Part shown: positions 18,023 to 26,806 of the stretch, in pieces
Position numbering within the stretch: position 1 is the first letter of the stretch
Layout of the letters: each line of letters starts with the position of its first letter
Source: Gammaproteobacteria bacterium
GTDB taxonomy: Bacteria; Pseudomonadota; Gammaproteobacteria; Pseudomonadales; Halieaceae
Assembly: GCA_003646415.1 (NCBI GenBank)
Contig: QNFS01000007.1
Span: 1 to 32,014, forward strand
Direction of reading: 5' to 3'
Length of the DNA stretch: 32,014 nucleotides
Notes under the pieces: model-generated
What the model was told of the DNA's origin: nothing
Seen by the model: the letters and a program-made list of their open reading frames with translations, nothing else
Database searches by the model: none
Made by a program: the position numbers and the translations under genes

Positions 18023-18104
18023 AACAGTTGCTAAAGTGGGCGCAGTTTCGATAACAGGCGGGAGCGCTAAAAACGGCCGCCCTTTTGACCAGGAGTCATA
18101 GTAT

Positions 18105-18491
18105 ATGGAGCACAGGCTGTATTTCGTACTCGGCGATTTACTGACAAATATCGTCATCGGTAGCCTCATCGGAATTTTAGCGGTGACAGTAGTCAGTACT
18201 GGCTGGAATATGTGGCTGGCGATGCTACTGATGATGATTATAGGCATGGCGCTCAGTCTGCTTGCCGCCGTGGCCTTTGGTATTTTCTTCGGCGCTATGG
18301 AGGTCATGGTTCCCGCCATGCAAAGCGGCATGATGAGCGGCATGGTGGTGGGCATGTGGCAGGCCATGTCGCCCTTGTCTGCGGGCCAGGGCGCCATCAT
18401 TGGCGGCATTGTCGGACTGGTGATGCTCAATATTATATGGGTTGCCAACACCGCCCTGCGCGGCCTTCGCCCCGCCGGAGGAGTCAGCTAA
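18105..18491 (+). CDS. small Met-rich membrane protein, unknown function
   Basis: 128-aa hydrophobic ORF; stop overlaps the next start (TAATG). Confidence 0.7.
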   Translation: MEHRLYFVLGDLLTNIVIGSLIGILAVTVVSTGWNMWLAMLLMMIIGMALSLLAAVAFGIFFGAMEVMVPAMQSGMMSGMVVGMWQAMSPLSAGQGAIIGGIVGLVMLNIIWVANTALRGLRPAGGVS

Positions 18492-19159
18492 TGGTCGATC
18501 TTCATACACAACGCAAGTGGGACAAAGCCGCATCCGCCTTCGACCTGATGTCAGGCATGGGAGCTGAGCGCCGCTGGTTACCACACAAGCAAAAACTATT
18601 CGGCAACATGCAGGGCAAGGTGCTGTTTCTGGCTCTTGGAACGGGCCTGGATATTGCCGCATTTCCGCCCGGACAAGACATCACCGCGATCGACATAAGC
18701 CCGGAAATGATTAAACGCGCCCGGGCCCGCATGGACGACTACTCCGGATCAATAACGGCTGAAGTTATGGATGTGCACGAACTGCGCTTCGAGGACGGGC
18801 AGTTCGACCAGATTTATACCTCCTGCACATTCTGCTCGGTACCCAGGCCGGTAGCTGGCTTAACTGCTCTTAAGCGGGTACTGAAACCCGGTGGCGAATT
18901 GTTTATGTTTGAACATACCGGCAGCAAATACTTTCCGCTCAACCTGTCGATGAAATTCATGAGCATAATCACCGAGAAGCTGGGTCCATCCATGGATCGG
19001 CATACTGTTGATAACGTTAAACAGGCCGGCTTTCACATTGTCGAGGTAGAGCACGTATTTCTCGACGTGGTAAAAATCATCAAGGCCCGGAAGGATTCGA
19101 ATAACGTTGTAGACATGACAGAGAGTATCTCAAATACACACAGTGCTCTAACCACCTGA
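18491..19159 (+). CDS. class I SAM-dependent methyltransferase
   Basis: MVDLHTQRKWDKAASAFDLMSGMGAERRW...VLFLALGTGLDIAAFPPGQDITAIDISPEMIKRARAR; start reassigned to ATG 18491. Confidence 0.88.
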   Translation: MVDLHTQRKWDKAASAFDLMSGMGAERRWLPHKQKLFGNMQGKVLFLALGTGLDIAAFPPGQDITAIDISPEMIKRARARMDDYSGSITAEVMDVHELRFEDGQFDQIYTSCTFCSVPRPVAGLTALKRVLKPGGELFMFEHTGSKYFPLNLSMKFMSIITEKLGPSMDRHTVDNVKQAGFHIVEVEHVFLDVVKIIKARKDSNNVVDMTESISNTHSALTT

Positions 19160-19194
19160 TCATCCAGGATCAAGGTCAACCAGGCGACTCTGTA

Positions 19195-19719
19195 CTACAA
19201 ACGGGAAAACTCCTTGTTCAGTTCAAACTGCGGGGAAGTCACATAGGACTCCATGTCCTCCACCCGCCGCAGGGCCACATCGAGGCGCTCCCGCGCACGC
19301 CGCAGGCGAACACCGCTGCTGTCGCTGTAGCGGAATACCTTGCGGGGCCGGTAATCGTGGTGCTTTTCGTCATATTCCATCTCGACTTCCACTTCCTCAT
19401 ATTCCGCTTCGGCGCAGTAGTTGCCATCGGCAGTGCGCCGGGTGGGGCGCTGCGCCATCAGGATCCAGGCGCCGAGATAAACCCACAGCGCCAGTGTGCC
19501 GGTGAACAGAAATGCCCCCACCCACATCAGGCGCACCACCCAGGGAGCAATATCCCAATGGTCGGCCAGGCCTGCAGCGACGCCGGCAATTTTGCCCTCA
19601 CGTGTATTGCGGTAGAGGTTCATGCCCCAGCCAGCACTCTTGCGAGAGCGGAAGCGGCGGCTGTTACTGCTGTATTTATCGCGGTAATGGCGACTATGGC
19701 AACTACGTCTTCTGCCCAT
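19195..19719 (-). CDS. pspC: phage-shock protein C (PspC domain)
   Basis: NLYRNTREGKIAGVAAGLADHWDIAPWVVRLMWVGAFLFTGTLALWVYLGAWILM; Arg/Ser-rich N-terminal extension; AAGGAG RBS before ATG 19719. Confidence 0.9.
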   Translation of the reverse strand: MGRRRSCHSRHYRDKYSSNSRRFRSRKSAGWGMNLYRNTREGKIAGVAAGLADHWDIAPWVVRLMWVGAFLFTGTLALWVYLGAWILMAQRPTRRTADGNYCAEAEYEEVEVEMEYDEKHHDYRPRKVFRYSDSSGVRLRRARERLDVALRRVEDMESYVTSPQFELNKEFSRL

Positions 19720-19722
19720 GAC

Positions 19723-19980
19723 TCACTCCTTATCCCGCTCTTCGCGGCTAACTTGCTGGCGCCAATCTGAATGATCTACATCCAGGATGGATTCCAGGGT
19801 CCCAATGCGGTCAGTCAACTTGTCGACTGTCTCGAGCATGTGCTCGATAGACTCCCTGTCCTCCCGGTTAAGACTGCGGGACGAGCGGCTCACACTGCGG
19901 TAGTGCATGGTGATCCACATCGGCGCCACAATCACCATGAACAGGATGGTGGGGACAAACATGAATTTCCAAAATTCCAT
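19723..19980 (-). CDS. pspB: phage-shock protein B
   Basis: 85 aa; N-terminal TM, then EDRESIEHMLETVDKLTDRIGTLESILDVDHSDWR; position between pspA and pspC. Confidence 0.9.
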   Translation of the reverse strand: MEFWKFMFVPTILFMVIVAPMWITMHYRSVSRSSRSLNREDRESIEHMLETVDKLTDRIGTLESILDVDHSDWRQQVSREERDKE

Positions 19981-20059
19981 TAACTCTTTCCTCGGGCAGC
20001 ACGTTGTGAAACAGCCATGCTGCCATCTTTGAAGTCTTTAGCCAAATGGCGCTGTGCTG

Positions 20060-20728
20060 TCACACGCTACCCATTTCCGACTTGAGGCGCTCCAACTCAT
20101 CATTGATCAGGTCGTCCTCTTGCAGGGCCTCGATTTCCGCCGCCAGGTCCGGTGGCACTTCCCGCCCCAAATCCATGGACTCCAATTGGCTTTCCAGGTT
20201 ATCCATGCGCCGTTCGTAATGCTCGAAACGCTCAAAGGCGTTGTCCAGCGCCTCACGCTGAATCTGCCGTTTGACCTTGATACGCGATTCCACAGTCTTG
20301 CTGCGCATGACCAATACCTTCTGTTTGGCCTTGGCGTCGCTTAGTTTCTGTTGCAATTTGGCGACCTCGACATTGAGTTGTGCGATGTGCTCGTCGGTAG
20401 CTTCAAGTTCGGCCCCGACCACCGTTACCTCTTCCTCGATGGCGCGTTTTTCCTGCAGTGCGGCCCTGGCCAGGTCTTCGCGACCCTTGCTTATCGCCAA
20501 CCGCGCCTTCTCTTCCCAGCTGGCGGCTTCGCCTTCTATCTGCTCCAGGCGCCGCACTGCCCCCTTGCGGTCAGCCAGTACTCTGGCTGAAGAACTGCGC
20601 ACCTCGACCAGCGTATCCTCCATCTCCTGAATAATCAGGCGGATCATCTTCTGGGGATCCTCCGCCTGGTCCAGCATGGAATTGATGTTGGAGTTGATAA
20701 TGTCTGTCATGCGGGAAAATATACCCAT
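20060..20728 (-). CDS. pspA: phage-shock protein A (PspA/IM30 family)
   Basis: MGIFSRMTDIINSNINSMLDQAEDPQKMIRLIIQEMEDTLVEVRSSSARVLADRK; start reassigned to ATG 20728. Confidence 0.95.
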   Translation of the reverse strand: MGIFSRMTDIINSNINSMLDQAEDPQKMIRLIIQEMEDTLVEVRSSSARVLADRKGAVRRLEQIEGEAASWEEKARLAISKGREDLARAALQEKRAIEEEVTVVGAELEATDEHIAQLNVEVAKLQQKLSDAKAKQKVLVMRSKTVESRIKVKRQIQREALDNAFERFEHYERRMDNLESQLESMDLGREVPPDLAAEIEALQEDDLINDELERLKSEMGSV

Positions 20729-20751
20729 GATGTTTCTCCTGTTACGCTCTT

Positions 20752-20928
20752 TTACCAGCTGCGCGTTGAGACGCCGCTGCATGTCCCAATCCAGTACATA
20801 AGTTCGATCACTGCCACTATTTGTACGAAGCTCCAGAGTCCGGCGACCAGGCCGACAAAGATGCTGGCCGTACAGCACAAAATGAGTAGTGCCGAGTAAA
20901 GAAAAAATCGTTCGTCCTGTGTGTTCAT
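20752..20928 (-). CDS. 58-aa membrane protein at the head of the psp operon, unknown function
   Basis: MNTQDERFFLYSALLILCCTASIFVGLVAGLWSFVQIVAVIELMYWIGTCSGVSTRSW; GGGAG upstream of ATG 20928; between the candidate sigma54 promoter and pspA. Confidence 0.65.
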   Translation of the reverse strand: MNTQDERFFLYSALLILCCTASIFVGLVAGLWSFVQIVAVIELMYWIGTCSGVSTRSW

Positions 20929-20999
20929 GTGCTGCTCCCGGCGGGCATCCAGAATGCCTTCTGGTCGCTCTGCCTTGTTGGCGGATACGCCCAATCTAT

Positions 21000-21015
21000 T
21001 ACAGATTACGTGCCA
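21000..21015 (-). promoter_or_regulatory. candidate sigma54 (-24/-12) promoter of the psp operon
   Basis: minus strand TGGCACG-TAAT-CTGTA; matches TGGCACG-N4-TTGCW except CTGT at -12; located between pspF and the first psp ORF. Confidence 0.6.
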
Positions 21016-21150
21016 GTTTTTTTAACTCATTGATTTATAAAAGAATTACCAATCAGGCATAAGCAGACAGGCACCTATTATGGCCATTTAAAGGCTAATT
21101 TGACCATTTATATGGTTTTATTTACCTGTTTTATTGGTATATTTAGCCTT

Positions 21151-22161
21151 ATGAGAAATCAAGACCGTATGATCGGCAACTCCTCTACCCTGGCCAGGGC
21201 TCTGGACCAGCTCTCTCACCTCGCTCTGATCAACCGCCCTATTCTGATCATCGGCGAGCGCGGCACGGGTAAGGAGTTGGCGGCGGAGCGCTTGCACTTT
21301 CTCTCTGAGCGCTGGGATGCACCACTGATCAAGGTCAATTGCGCCGCGATCGCCGACAGCCTGCTGGAATCAGAATTATTCGGCCACGAACCCGGCGCCT
21401 TCACCGGCGCCATCCGCACTCACCACGGCCGCTTTGAACGGGCCGACGACGGCACCCTGTTCCTGGACGAACTGGCTACGATGTCTGTCAGGCTACAGGA
21501 AAAGCTGCTGCGGCTGGTTGAGTACGGCGAATTCGAGCGCCTCGGCGGCCAGCAGGCCCTGCACGTCGATGTTCGTGTCATCGCGGCAACCAACGTCGAT
21601 CTCAAGCAACTGGCGGCCGAGGGGTCGTTTCGTGAGGATTTGTTGGATCGCCTCAGCTTTGATGTTGTGCACTTACCCCCACTGCGCCACAGGGTCGAGG
21701 ACATAGGTGAACTGGCACAGCACTTCGCAATGCAGATGTGCGCTGAATTAGGCTGGGACCTGTTCCCAGGTTTTACCACATCAGCCATGGCAGCCCTGGA
21801 ACAATACCCCTGGCCCGGCAATGTGCGGGAACTCAAAAATGCGGTGGAGCGCTCTCTGTATCGCTGGGGTGACCCTGATCACCCAGTAGATGAGGTCGTT
21901 ATAGACCCCTTCTTATCGCCCTTTGTAGATGAAACCGTAGCGGCAACCCCGACTTCAAGGGACCAGAATGACACGCCTGCGACGCCCGTGGATTTCAACA
22001 CACGCATTGAAAATATGGAGAAACAACTGCTGCGTGAGGCGCTGCGGGAAAATGCTCACAATCAGCGTCACACGGCCGCGGCTTTAGGCTTGAGCTACGA
22101 CCAGCTACGGGGCATGGTGCGCAAATATCAGTTGGCGGGGCGCAAGCGCAAACAGGCCTGA
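21151..22161 (+). CDS. pspF: PspF, sigma54-dependent transcriptional activator of psp
   Basis: GERGTGKELAAERLH Walker A, ELFGHEPGAFTGA sigma54-contact loop, DDGTLFLDELATM Walker B, C-terminal HTH; divergent from pspA; start may be ATG 21151 rather than 21100. Confidence 0.93.
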   Translation: MRNQDRMIGNSSTLARALDQLSHLALINRPILIIGERGTGKELAAERLHFLSERWDAPLIKVNCAAIADSLLESELFGHEPGAFTGAIRTHHGRFERADDGTLFLDELATMSVRLQEKLLRLVEYGEFERLGGQQALHVDVRVIAATNVDLKQLAAEGSFREDLLDRLSFDVVHLPPLRHRVEDIGELAQHFAMQMCAELGWDLFPGFTTSAMAALEQYPWPGNVRELKNAVERSLYRWGDPDHPVDEVVIDPFLSPFVDETVAATPTSRDQNDTPATPVDFNTRIENMEKQLLREALRENAHNQRHTAAALGLSYDQLRGMVRKYQLAGRKRKQA

Positions 22162-22200
22162 TTAGATTTAGGGTATGACCTCGGCCACTGTTGTAGTGCC

Positions 22201-23691
22201 CTATAGCAGGGTTCGTTGCAGAGCGGTATTCCACGACGCCGCGCGTTTACGCCGTGCCGCCGCACTCATCTGCACCTTGAACTCCCGCTCCGCCTGCCAG
22301 ATATCGCGCACCTGGGCGGGGCTCTGCCACAGCCCTACCCCGAGGCCAGCCAGGTAGCAAGCGCCGGCCACGGTGGTCTCGATAACGGCGGGCCGAATCA
22401 GGCGTCTGCCCAGTACATCCGATTGTATTTGCATCAGCAGGTTATTGGCTGCCGCGCCGCCATCGACCCGCAGAGGTTTCATACGCTTACCCAGATCGGC
22501 CTCCATGGCGCGCAGTATGTCGGCATTCTGCAAGGCCATGGCATCCAGGGTGGCCCGGGCGATATGCCCTCGCTCCGTACCCCGGGTAAGCCCGGTAAGT
22601 GTGCCCCTGGCCTCCGGGGCCCAGTGCGGGGCTCCCAGCCCGGTTAGCGCCGGCACAAATTCCACACTGCCGTGATCTTCAACCTGCGCGGCAAGGCCCT
22701 CGATAGCCGACGCTGTCTTGATCATCTTGAGGCCGTCACGCAACCATTGCACTGCGGCGCCACACACGAATGCACCCCCTTCCAGGGCGTACACAGGCTT
22801 GCCTTTCTCACCCAGTTGCCAGGCCACAGTGGAGAGCAAACCCGCATCGGACTGCAGTAATTCCGAGCCGGTATTCATAAGGATGAAAGAGCCAGTACCA
22901 AAGGTGCACTTGGCATCGCCCACCGCGAAACAGGCCTGACCAAACAGCGCCGCCTGCTGGTCGCCGGCAACGCCGGCAATGGGAATACCGTCAGGCAGGC
23001 CCTTTACTCCACGGGTACGCCCCAAAATAGCGCTGGATGACCTGATCTGTGGCAGGATTTCCCGAGGAACCTCAAACAGATCCAGTAACTGCGCGTCCCA
23101 CTTCCCGGTTTTAAGGTTCATCAGGGAGGTGCGCGAAGCATTGGAAATATCGGTGACGTGAACGTCACCTGCGGTCAGTTGCCATATCAGGAAACTGTCG
23201 ATGGTGCCCGCGGCAACTCGCCCGCTCTTCAGTAAACGGGAAATACCCGGGGTATTTTTCAGTAACCAGCGATACTTGCTCCCTGAAAAATAGGGATCCA
23301 GCACCAGCCCGGACTTTCGCTTGATGGTTTTTTCATGCCCCGCGGCCCGCAGGGATTCACAAAAATCCATGGTGCGACGACACTGCCATACGATGGCGTT
23401 ATTGAGCGGCTCACCGCTGTCGCGGTCCCACAGCAGTGAGGTCTCGCGCTGGTTGGTAATACCTATCGCCACGATGTCGGTGGGCTTGCAGATTTTCTTG
23501 CGCAGAATAGCGCGAATGCTTTTACCCACAGACTCCCATATATCCACCGGGCGATGTTCTACCCAACCCGGCTGCGGATAGATCTGTGGGAACTCGCAAT
23601 TAACGCTGGCCCGTAGTTTGCCGCGAGCATCCATCAGAGCAACGGTACTGCCCGTGGTACCCTGATCGATAGCCAGTACGAAGCTGCCCAT
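22201..23691 (-). CDS. glpK: glycerol kinase
   Basis: 496 aa; LAIDQGTTGSTVALMD, GITNQRETSLLWDRDSGEPLNNAIVWQCRRT, GVAGDQQAALFGQACF, LRVDGGAAANNLLMQIQSDVLG. Confidence 0.96.
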   Translation of the reverse strand: MGSFVLAIDQGTTGSTVALMDARGKLRASVNCEFPQIYPQPGWVEHRPVDIWESVGKSIRAILRKKICKPTDIVAIGITNQRETSLLWDRDSGEPLNNAIVWQCRRTMDFCESLRAAGHEKTIKRKSGLVLDPYFSGSKYRWLLKNTPGISRLLKSGRVAAGTIDSFLIWQLTAGDVHVTDISNASRTSLMNLKTGKWDAQLLDLFEVPREILPQIRSSSAILGRTRGVKGLPDGIPIAGVAGDQQAALFGQACFAVGDAKCTFGTGSFILMNTGSELLQSDAGLLSTVAWQLGEKGKPVYALEGGAFVCGAAVQWLRDGLKMIKTASAIEGLAAQVEDHGSVEFVPALTGLGAPHWAPEARGTLTGLTRGTERGHIARATLDAMALQNADILRAMEADLGKRMKPLRVDGGAAANNLLMQIQSDVLGRRLIRPAVIETTVAGACYLAGLGVGLWQSPAQVRDIWQAEREFKVQMSAAARRKRAASWNTALQRTLL

Positions 23692-23693
23692 GG

Positions 23694-23798
23694 TCAGGCG
23701 CTACTCCCTGGCACCGCCTTAATCTCGAGGAAGTCGGTAAAAATGCGAAGTTCCCACTCGCGGCTATTACCGGACTGCTGGTAACCACACATCATCAT
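23694..23798 (-). CDS. small ORF (34 aa) immediately upstream of glpK, unknown function
   Basis: MMMCGYQQSGNSREWELRIFTDFLEIKAVPGSSA*; CTGGAGA just before the ATGATGATG start; stop 2 nt before the glpK ATG; not in the supplied ORF track. Confidence 0.45.
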   Translation of the reverse strand: MMMCGYQQSGNSREWELRIFTDFLEIKAVPGSSA

Positions 23799-24023
23799 TC
23801 TCCAGGTTACTGTTGGCAAACAATGCCAAGTTTATCACTATTGCACCCGCGGGGCAGCGCCCTGTTGCGGACGGCAGCACACGCCGTGAAGCCTGCGGCC
23901 GCAATCTGTCTCACCCGCCCTATCCTTTGTCCGATTTGTGCGTTGTTCATCCGGGCTGCCCTTTCTACCATGGTTATACGCGCCCCGGATGCGGGGCAGG
24001 TGCACCCATCAGGGAGATAACAG

Positions 24024-25814
24024 ATGACTATCGCACAGCAATTGCCCGACAGAGATGACGCCGGTATCAACGGCCCCCTGGCCGGGGAGGTAAGGCAGGT
24101 GGAACGGAGTATGCCCGGCCACACTTATGGTCGCGACCGGATGCGCGAATGGCTGCGGCGTAGTCAGGAGAACGCCTATACCAGGAACCGGGATTTTCAG
24201 CATACGGTGCGTTACCACCTGGGTGAGACTTTCGAGACAGTCAACGAAGAACTGACCGCTTTTGGTACTGAGGTTGCAACGAATCTTGATAGTGCCGTGA
24301 CCGAAAACGACTACCGGTTTAACAATCCCCGTATCGACGCCTACAATGGTATCGGTGATCGTATCGACCGGATCGTGCACCACCCGGGTTATGCCGCCGC
24401 CGGCAACCTGATCTACGGTACAGGTGTAGTGCGCAAGCTGGCCACCCTCGGCGGTATGCGCGACGGAATGAGTTTCTACTTTCTCGGCAACCATGTGGGC
24501 GAAGCCGGTCATCACTGCCCAGTGGTCTGTAACTACGAGACCGCCCGGGTACTGCGACTGGTGGAGGACTTCCCGCAACGCGAGGCCTATATTGCCAAGC
24601 TTCAGGATCCAAGCTATGACAGCAACTACACCTCTTCCCAGTTTCTGACTGAAATCCAGGGCGGTTCCGATGTTGGTGCCAACGACACCCGCGCCTGGCA
24701 GGATAGCGACGGCGACTGGTATATCCGCGGCGAGAAATGGTTTTGCTCCAATGCCGATGCCGAATTGATGGTGATCAGTGCCCGGCGCAGCGTGGATCGC
24801 AAGGGCACCAAAGGGCTTTCCATGTTCCTGATCCCCGCCACCAAACCCGACGGCAGCCGCAACCACTTCACCATGCGTCGCTTAAAGGAGAAAATGGGTA
24901 CCCGCGCCCTGGCCTCGGCGGAGATCGATTACCACGATGCCTATGCTATTCCCCTGGGCACCAACTTTAACCTGATGCTGGAAAAAGTGATTCACCACTC
25001 CCGCATCGCCCTCGCCACAGCGGTGCTTGGCTTTACCTCCCGCGCCTACCAGTTGGCCCACGATTTTTGCAAAACCCGCAAGGCCTTCGGCGAAACCGTG
25101 TTGAACTACCCCCTGGTGCAGCAGAACCTGGCCCACATCAAAGCGGATATGACCACCTCACTGGCGGGTACCTTCGCACTGATTGCCCTGCAGGACCAGA
25201 TCGATACCGACGACAGTGTCAGTGATGACAAGCGCATCTTCACCCGACTGATGTCCAATATCGGCAAGAGCGTGATTGCCAAACGCACCGTGGACAATAT
25301 TCATCACTGCGTAGACGCCATCGGTGGTAACGCCGCTATCGAAAACACCTCCAGTATGCCGCGCCTGCTGCGCGACAGCATTATTTTTGAGAACTGGGAA
25401 GGCACCCACAACACCCTCTATATGCAGGTGCTGCGCGATATCCACCGCTACAAGCACGATCAGGCTTACCTGCGGGTGATGGCCGAGCGTATAGGGCAGA
25501 TCGACGATGACTGCAGTGTTGCGCAACTGCAGGCGGGCGTCGCTTTGTCAAAGCTGTGGGACAAGATTGAAGATTTCCATGAAGCCTGCCACGACCTGCA
25601 GACACTCAAGATAGCCGACGTGGTCACACTGATGGCCAATCTCTTCTATTACGTGGAAGGGGTCAACGAAGGTGCCCATCAACTGGAAAATGATGCCTGC
25701 AACAGCAAGCTGCTATGCGCAGAACTATTCCATCGCGAATTCCTCAGTGGAGAAGAGCACAGGCTGGACGATGAATACCTGGCCCTGTGCAAAAGTATTG
25801 TGGTCGAAGAGTGA
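24024..25814 (+). CDS. acyl-CoA dehydrogenase family protein (long, ~600 aa type)
   Basis: 596 aa; FLTEIQGGSDVGANDTRA, WYIRGEKWFCSNADAELMVISAR, HHCVDAIGGNAAIENTSSMPRLLRDSIIFENWEGTHNTLYMQVLRD; RBS GGGAG. Confidence 0.93.
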   Translation: MTIAQQLPDRDDAGINGPLAGEVRQVERSMPGHTYGRDRMREWLRRSQENAYTRNRDFQHTVRYHLGETFETVNEELTAFGTEVATNLDSAVTENDYRFNNPRIDAYNGIGDRIDRIVHHPGYAAAGNLIYGTGVVRKLATLGGMRDGMSFYFLGNHVGEAGHHCPVVCNYETARVLRLVEDFPQREAYIAKLQDPSYDSNYTSSQFLTEIQGGSDVGANDTRAWQDSDGDWYIRGEKWFCSNADAELMVISARRSVDRKGTKGLSMFLIPATKPDGSRNHFTMRRLKEKMGTRALASAEIDYHDAYAIPLGTNFNLMLEKVIHHSRIALATAVLGFTSRAYQLAHDFCKTRKAFGETVLNYPLVQQNLAHIKADMTTSLAGTFALIALQDQIDTDDSVSDDKRIFTRLMSNIGKSVIAKRTVDNIHHCVDAIGGNAAIENTSSMPRLLRDSIIFENWEGTHNTLYMQVLRDIHRYKHDQAYLRVMAERIGQIDDDCSVAQLQAGVALSKLWDKIEDFHEACHDLQTLKIADVVTLMANLFYYVEGVNEGAHQLENDACNSKLLCAELFHREFLSGEEHRLDDEYLALCKSIVVEE

Positions 25815-26798
25815 CTACTCCACCTCCAGCCGGTAGCTAAGGGGCAAACAGCCCTCGTGCCGGCTGAACATCCGGCTGAAGTAACTCAGGTCTGCGTACC
25901 CCACCCGATAGGCCACCTCCGCCACGCTCAGGTCGGTACTGCGCAGTAACTCCTTGGCCGCTTCTATCCGCACCCGCTGCAGATAGTGGCTGGGGCTGTC
26001 GCCGGTGGCCCGCTTGAAGCGCCGGGAAAAGTTGCGGGGACTCATGCCGATATCCGCCGCTACCACTTCCAGCTTGACTTCGCCACTGAAGTTGCGCTCC
26101 AGCCACTGCTGGGCCGTTAGAATCTGGCGATCACGGTGGTACTTTTGCCCATCAAAACTCACGTGACTTATGGAGTAATTGCGATTGAATCCCACCAGGA
26201 AATCATGACTGATCCGGCGTGCAACCCCGGCGCCGTAAAGCATCTCGATAATCGACACGATCAGGTCACAACCAGACGCGATACCGTTAGCACAATACAG
26301 GTTACCGGCATCGGTAATGGCCCGCTCCGGTCGCAAGGCCACATCGGGATAGCGGCGGTGAAACTGATCTGCTACCGGCGGATAGACCGTGGCCACCTTG
26401 TTATCAAGTAGTCCCGCCTCGGCCAGGAAGAAGGGGCCGTTGCTGACTGCGGCAATGGGCACGGCCTGATCGTTCAATCGATGCAACCAGGGCAGCAGCG
26501 CCCGGTTTTCATCGATAATCTGCTGGGGAGCTCCCCAGAATGCACAGAGGAACAGGGCATCGACCGGCTCGTTCGCTGCAACAACTTCGTCCAGGCCGAT
26601 ATCCACAGACAGCTGGTTGCCGGAAAAACAGTTAACCGGCGCACCGTCGGCACTGACCAGGCGTACGCACTGACCCGGATCTACCGCAATAGACTCCTGT
26701 TCGGCGGCATGTGCCGTCGCCACCCAGCACAATTCCTTGATCAAGGTTGCACTCATTGCCAGCGCATGCCGGGGCAGGTAGACAAGAGTATTTGTCAT
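25815..26798 (-). CDS. GlxA-type AraC family transcriptional regulator (DJ-1/PfpI domain plus HTH)
   Basis: 327 aa; AVSNGPFFLAEAGLLDNKVATVYP; C-terminal MSPRNFSRRFKRATGDSPSHYLQRVRIEAAKELLRSTDLSVAEVAYRVGYADLSYFSRMF. Confidence 0.93.
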   Translation of the reverse strand: MTNTLVYLPRHALAMSATLIKELCWVATAHAAEQESIAVDPGQCVRLVSADGAPVNCFSGNQLSVDIGLDEVVAANEPVDALFLCAFWGAPQQIIDENRALLPWLHRLNDQAVPIAAVSNGPFFLAEAGLLDNKVATVYPPVADQFHRRYPDVALRPERAITDAGNLYCANGIASGCDLIVSIIEMLYGAGVARRISHDFLVGFNRNYSISHVSFDGQKYHRDRQILTAQQWLERNFSGEVKLEVVAADIGMSPRNFSRRFKRATGDSPSHYLQRVRIEAAKELLRSTDLSVAEVAYRVGYADLSYFSRMFSRHEGCLPLSYRLEVE

Positions 26799-26806
26799 CG
26801 ACGGGT

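Noticed and set aside
17768-18451. 227-aa minus-strand ORF spanning fdhD and the membrane protein
   Set aside because: Low-complexity Met/Ile/Pro translation, antisense to fdhD and the membrane ORF
24009-24866. 285-aa minus-strand ORF antisense to the acyl-CoA dehydrogenase
   Set aside because: Mirror frame of a strongly supported gene; composition (GVVGTNIGTAL..., His/Gly/Val-rich) is typical of shadow ORFs
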